From: Saccoglossus kowalevskii
Lineage: Eukaryota; Hemichordata; Enteropneusta; Harrimaniidae
Direction of reading: 5' to 3'
Assembly: GCF_000003605.2 (NCBI RefSeq)
Contig: NW_003109083.1
Coordinates: forward strand, 528,332-592,331
Length of the DNA stretch: 64,000 nt
Shown here: piece after piece, positions 61,130-64,000 of the stretch
How positions within the stretch are numbered: position 1 is the stretch's first letter
Layout: each line of letters starts with the position of its first letter
Program-made: the position numbers and the translations under genes
Notes under the pieces: generated by a model
The model's input: only the letters and a program-made list of their open reading frames with translations
What the model was told of the DNA's origin: nothing
Database searches by the model: none

Positions 61130-64000
61130 TATAAGATACAACAGTTGTTCACAAATTAAGCAAGCTCACAATAATATGCTTCTCTGCGAAATGATTAAAA
61201 ATAATAATAACTAATCAGAAGAGTAAAATATGTAAATGTCTACATGCTCACTTGATAAATACAGTGTCAAATTGTGTGATGAATGAAGGAATGAATGAAT
61301 GAATGTAATGGGATGTAGCTCGATCGGTCGATTGGTCATATTTAATACAATTTCTTAAAATATTTACGAACAGGGTATCGATAATTTCATTCCATATTCC
61401 GTACATTCAACAACAAAATATTGAATTGTTCTTACGTCGAACAAATATTCACATCGACCAACACAATACAACCAGCTGTTATTCAATATATTACGTAAGT
61501 ACTGTGGCGCAGCTGGAGCACGAGTAGCAGATGTCGAAGTATTCCGAAAATGCCATGCGTGTTTCATTTTTTTTATTGAAGGATTAATGATAGATAGCTT
61601 TCCATTGTTTAACCCCAGAGTCGTGATACATGTTGTTTGTAATTTTCAAATATGTCAAATATTTATTACATTGAAAGTTACGTATTTTGTTATTTTGCCT
61701 GAACATAAGTATGGAAGATCATGAAAACGCTTTTCAAGGAGCATCGAATCTGAAAAGAAAAACAAATGTAAGTTTGGCTTCGTCTTCAGTATTATGTTTA
61801 TAACATTTGATTTTTTGGTCAAATGTCTGTTGTATGTAAGTATAAAGTAAAACATTGGCTGAAATAAACACAGAATACAGTGACGGTTTGCATAGACAGA
61901 TAGTGTTTGGATCTATTTTGTTAATCGGTTATCCATACATTGAACTCCAGTTTTATATTGTGAACAGCGTGGAAACAGGCATACATTCAGTGTATTGTCT
62001 TTAATGTTAACACTTCCTTTGCCCTTGTTAATTTATAATTATTCACAACAAAGAAGAACAATGTCTTAGTAAGTCCTAGCTTATTTCGCGTCACATTAAC
62101 GTGTGTGAGTTTAGTGTGCATTTCTAACTGCCGATTCGAATAGATTTGCATAGAACTGTAAGATTAAATAACATTTAAAAGAACTAAAACCAGAAGAAAT
62201 TCAACACGCGTGATCATCCGGTGTTTGTATTTTTCGTCAAACCCAAATCCATGTGTACAACACAAAACAACTGAATGGGCTTCCAATGGACACATTGACA
62301 TTGGACAACGTTAACGTATTGCCATGACTTTGTTTATTTGCCACCGCTATTGATTGAAGTCGTATATATCGCCTCATTCTTTCGTGCAAGTTGTTCACAA
62401 CTCTTCAAATATAACAACTAAGCACTGGAGACCGATTGAGTTCATACGTGTTTATAGATAAATTAAAAGGTCTGTCCCTAATGCCGTAACGTTGTTCATA
62501 TACCTCAGGGAGAAACCGCGTTAATTGGTATGCAGATAGGTCAGTCAATTTAAGGGGATTGGTAGTTATAAACTAATCCGTTCAGCTACTAATTTGTACT
62601 ACCGTCGCTTCAGCTTAATGCGTGGAACGTATTAACACGGTATATGACAGACACGCAGTTATTATACTCAGCAAGATTAAGTGATTTCAAAGTAAAGAAT
62701 ACCTACATTCAACGTTACTTTCTGCAATGTACTAATATTCGTATCTAGTATTATTATTTTGTGAACTATAAACTCCTGATCAATTGCATTTATTCATTAC
62801 ACAACAAATTATACCAGGAGTAAGTGTATAGGACCGACTGTGATAACTTTAATTGAGAGGTCATCAACGTCAATTTTCAGTATATCATTTAGATAGCGGT
62901 GTAGTATTATTCAACTTCATCTTTTACCAAATAATAACGTCGGAGAATGAAATGTGAATTTAACGGGCAGCAGGTATATAGGGCCTATACACTACTCTTA
63001 ATAGAGACCACTTCACTACTATTAGATTCACTTCTGTAAAGTTTTTGGTGAAAAACCACAAGCAAATGCAGTACGGCCACAATATTCGAAGTCGTCATTT
63101 ATGCGAAATAATTTAAATTGTTTAGCGGTATCATTTTCATCGCAGTCTGTGCAATCACTTGAATGGTGGAATGACACTAGCGTGTTATAATATCGACCGT
63201 TACTGAAAGTTTATTTCGAAAACATATTGACAGAAGGGTAATATTTCTACCGATTATCGATATATCTGTCTTTTGGAACTCACGTACTTGTCCAACCAAC
63301 TCTACAGATAGGTGATATCAGATAATAACCTTATCTTATATGAACTTGATGTGCAATGTGCATATACACAGCGCGATCTTCTGACCTAATCCCGTTACCT
63401 GCGAAAACATTGTATTTGTTTTCAATTTACTTACTTACTTACTTTACTTTACTTACTTTCAATTTATCTATGCTTTCTGGGAAAAAATACGATGGTTAAT
63501 ACGAATATGCAATTGCCGATGTGAATAGTACATGTCGATATTTTTGTATAAACTTATTGATCGCAACACAAACACTGAATCAACGTGTAATAGATGTAAC
63601 CATGAAACACTTAACAACGGCAACGTTTTCATTTATAATACAATAAGCAGTTCGTTAGGCCTGGTTCGCTGGGTGCTTTATTGATGAAGTTCGTTGACCT
63701 GCGTTACAATCACGTGACGCAAACATGTGAAAAATATTCGCTTTGTTAAATGTTCATTTACTAGTCAACATGTGTCGATTAACTCCCGTCAAGGTTTGAT
63801 ACGAATCGTGTGGCGTACTTCTATTATATTCTATTATATTATTGTTGTGAAGAAAAAGTGTATTCCGTGTCACAAGCGTGTCACCCTCGGTAATCCGTAT
63901 AGCTGCTAGGCTATACAACACAAGCTGTTGCCAATAACATACGGTGAGAAGCATAACATACGAATAAAAGTATTGTCTTTAATATAAAGCAAAACAATAT
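61130..64000. other. Right end without recognised gene
   Basis: AT-rich DNA with a GAAT-type simple repeat near 61281-61309 and a TTAC-type simple repeat near 63427-63459. Open frames on the minus strand at 61364-61567 and 61655-61855 have no recognised motif. Confidence 0.6.

Noticed and set aside
61364-61567. Minus-strand 67-codon frame, considered as a transposon fragment linked to the nearby reverse-transcriptase relic.
   Set aside because: Opposite strand to the relic and no recognised motif.

Overview
This is AT-rich eukaryotic DNA with long introns and few exons. The host cannot be named from sequence alone. The gene family, large introns, low gene density, a 35-bp satellite and many decayed repeats suggest an invertebrate animal; the exon structure is the classical animal GABA-A/glycine-receptor plan.

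The window's core is a tandem, same-strand pair of pentameric ligand-gated (Cys-loop) chloride-channel subunit genes. Gene B (23119-50040, + strand) appears complete: nine coding exons of 80, 71, 68, 224, 83, 138, 230, 114 and 315 nt give 440 residues with a signal peptide, extracellular ligand-binding domain, 15-residue Cys-loop, four membrane segments and a short C-terminal tail. All junctions have GT/AG sites and compatible phases. Gene A (13544-21337, + strand) shows the matching six 3' exons (224, 83, 135, 230, 126, 264 nt). Its signal-peptide exon and two small N-terminal exons were not found and may lie left of the window, beyond the satellite. Both proteins carry the P-A-R anion filter before M2. 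Both lack the loop-C disulfide of glycine receptors, and both have Ser where glycine and GABA-rho receptors use the carboxylate-binding loop-D Arg, and Asp where loop E normally has Ser. They therefore look like orphan anion channels, perhaps gated by an amine or other non-amino-acid ligand.

Layout: 1-3960, a 35-bp satellite with a recurring variant block; 3961-13543, unique AT-rich DNA with no recognised gene; 13544-21337, gene A; 21338-23118, short intergenic region with a possible gene B leader intron; 23119-50040, gene B, whose introns hold a splice-site-like 30-bp minisatellite, a small TA-flanked hairpin element and degenerate tandem repeats; 50041-64000, mostly gene-poor DNA with a possible cysteine-rich peptide exon (52480-52716), an orphan terminal exon (57653-57786), degenerate repeats (about 54940-55860) and a likely LINE reverse-transcriptase relic (about 60870-61065).

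No rRNA, tRNA, CRISPR array or bacterial-type operon was recognised. Exon boundaries were read by eye, and comparisons to receptor families are from memory of well-known sequences, not from searches.
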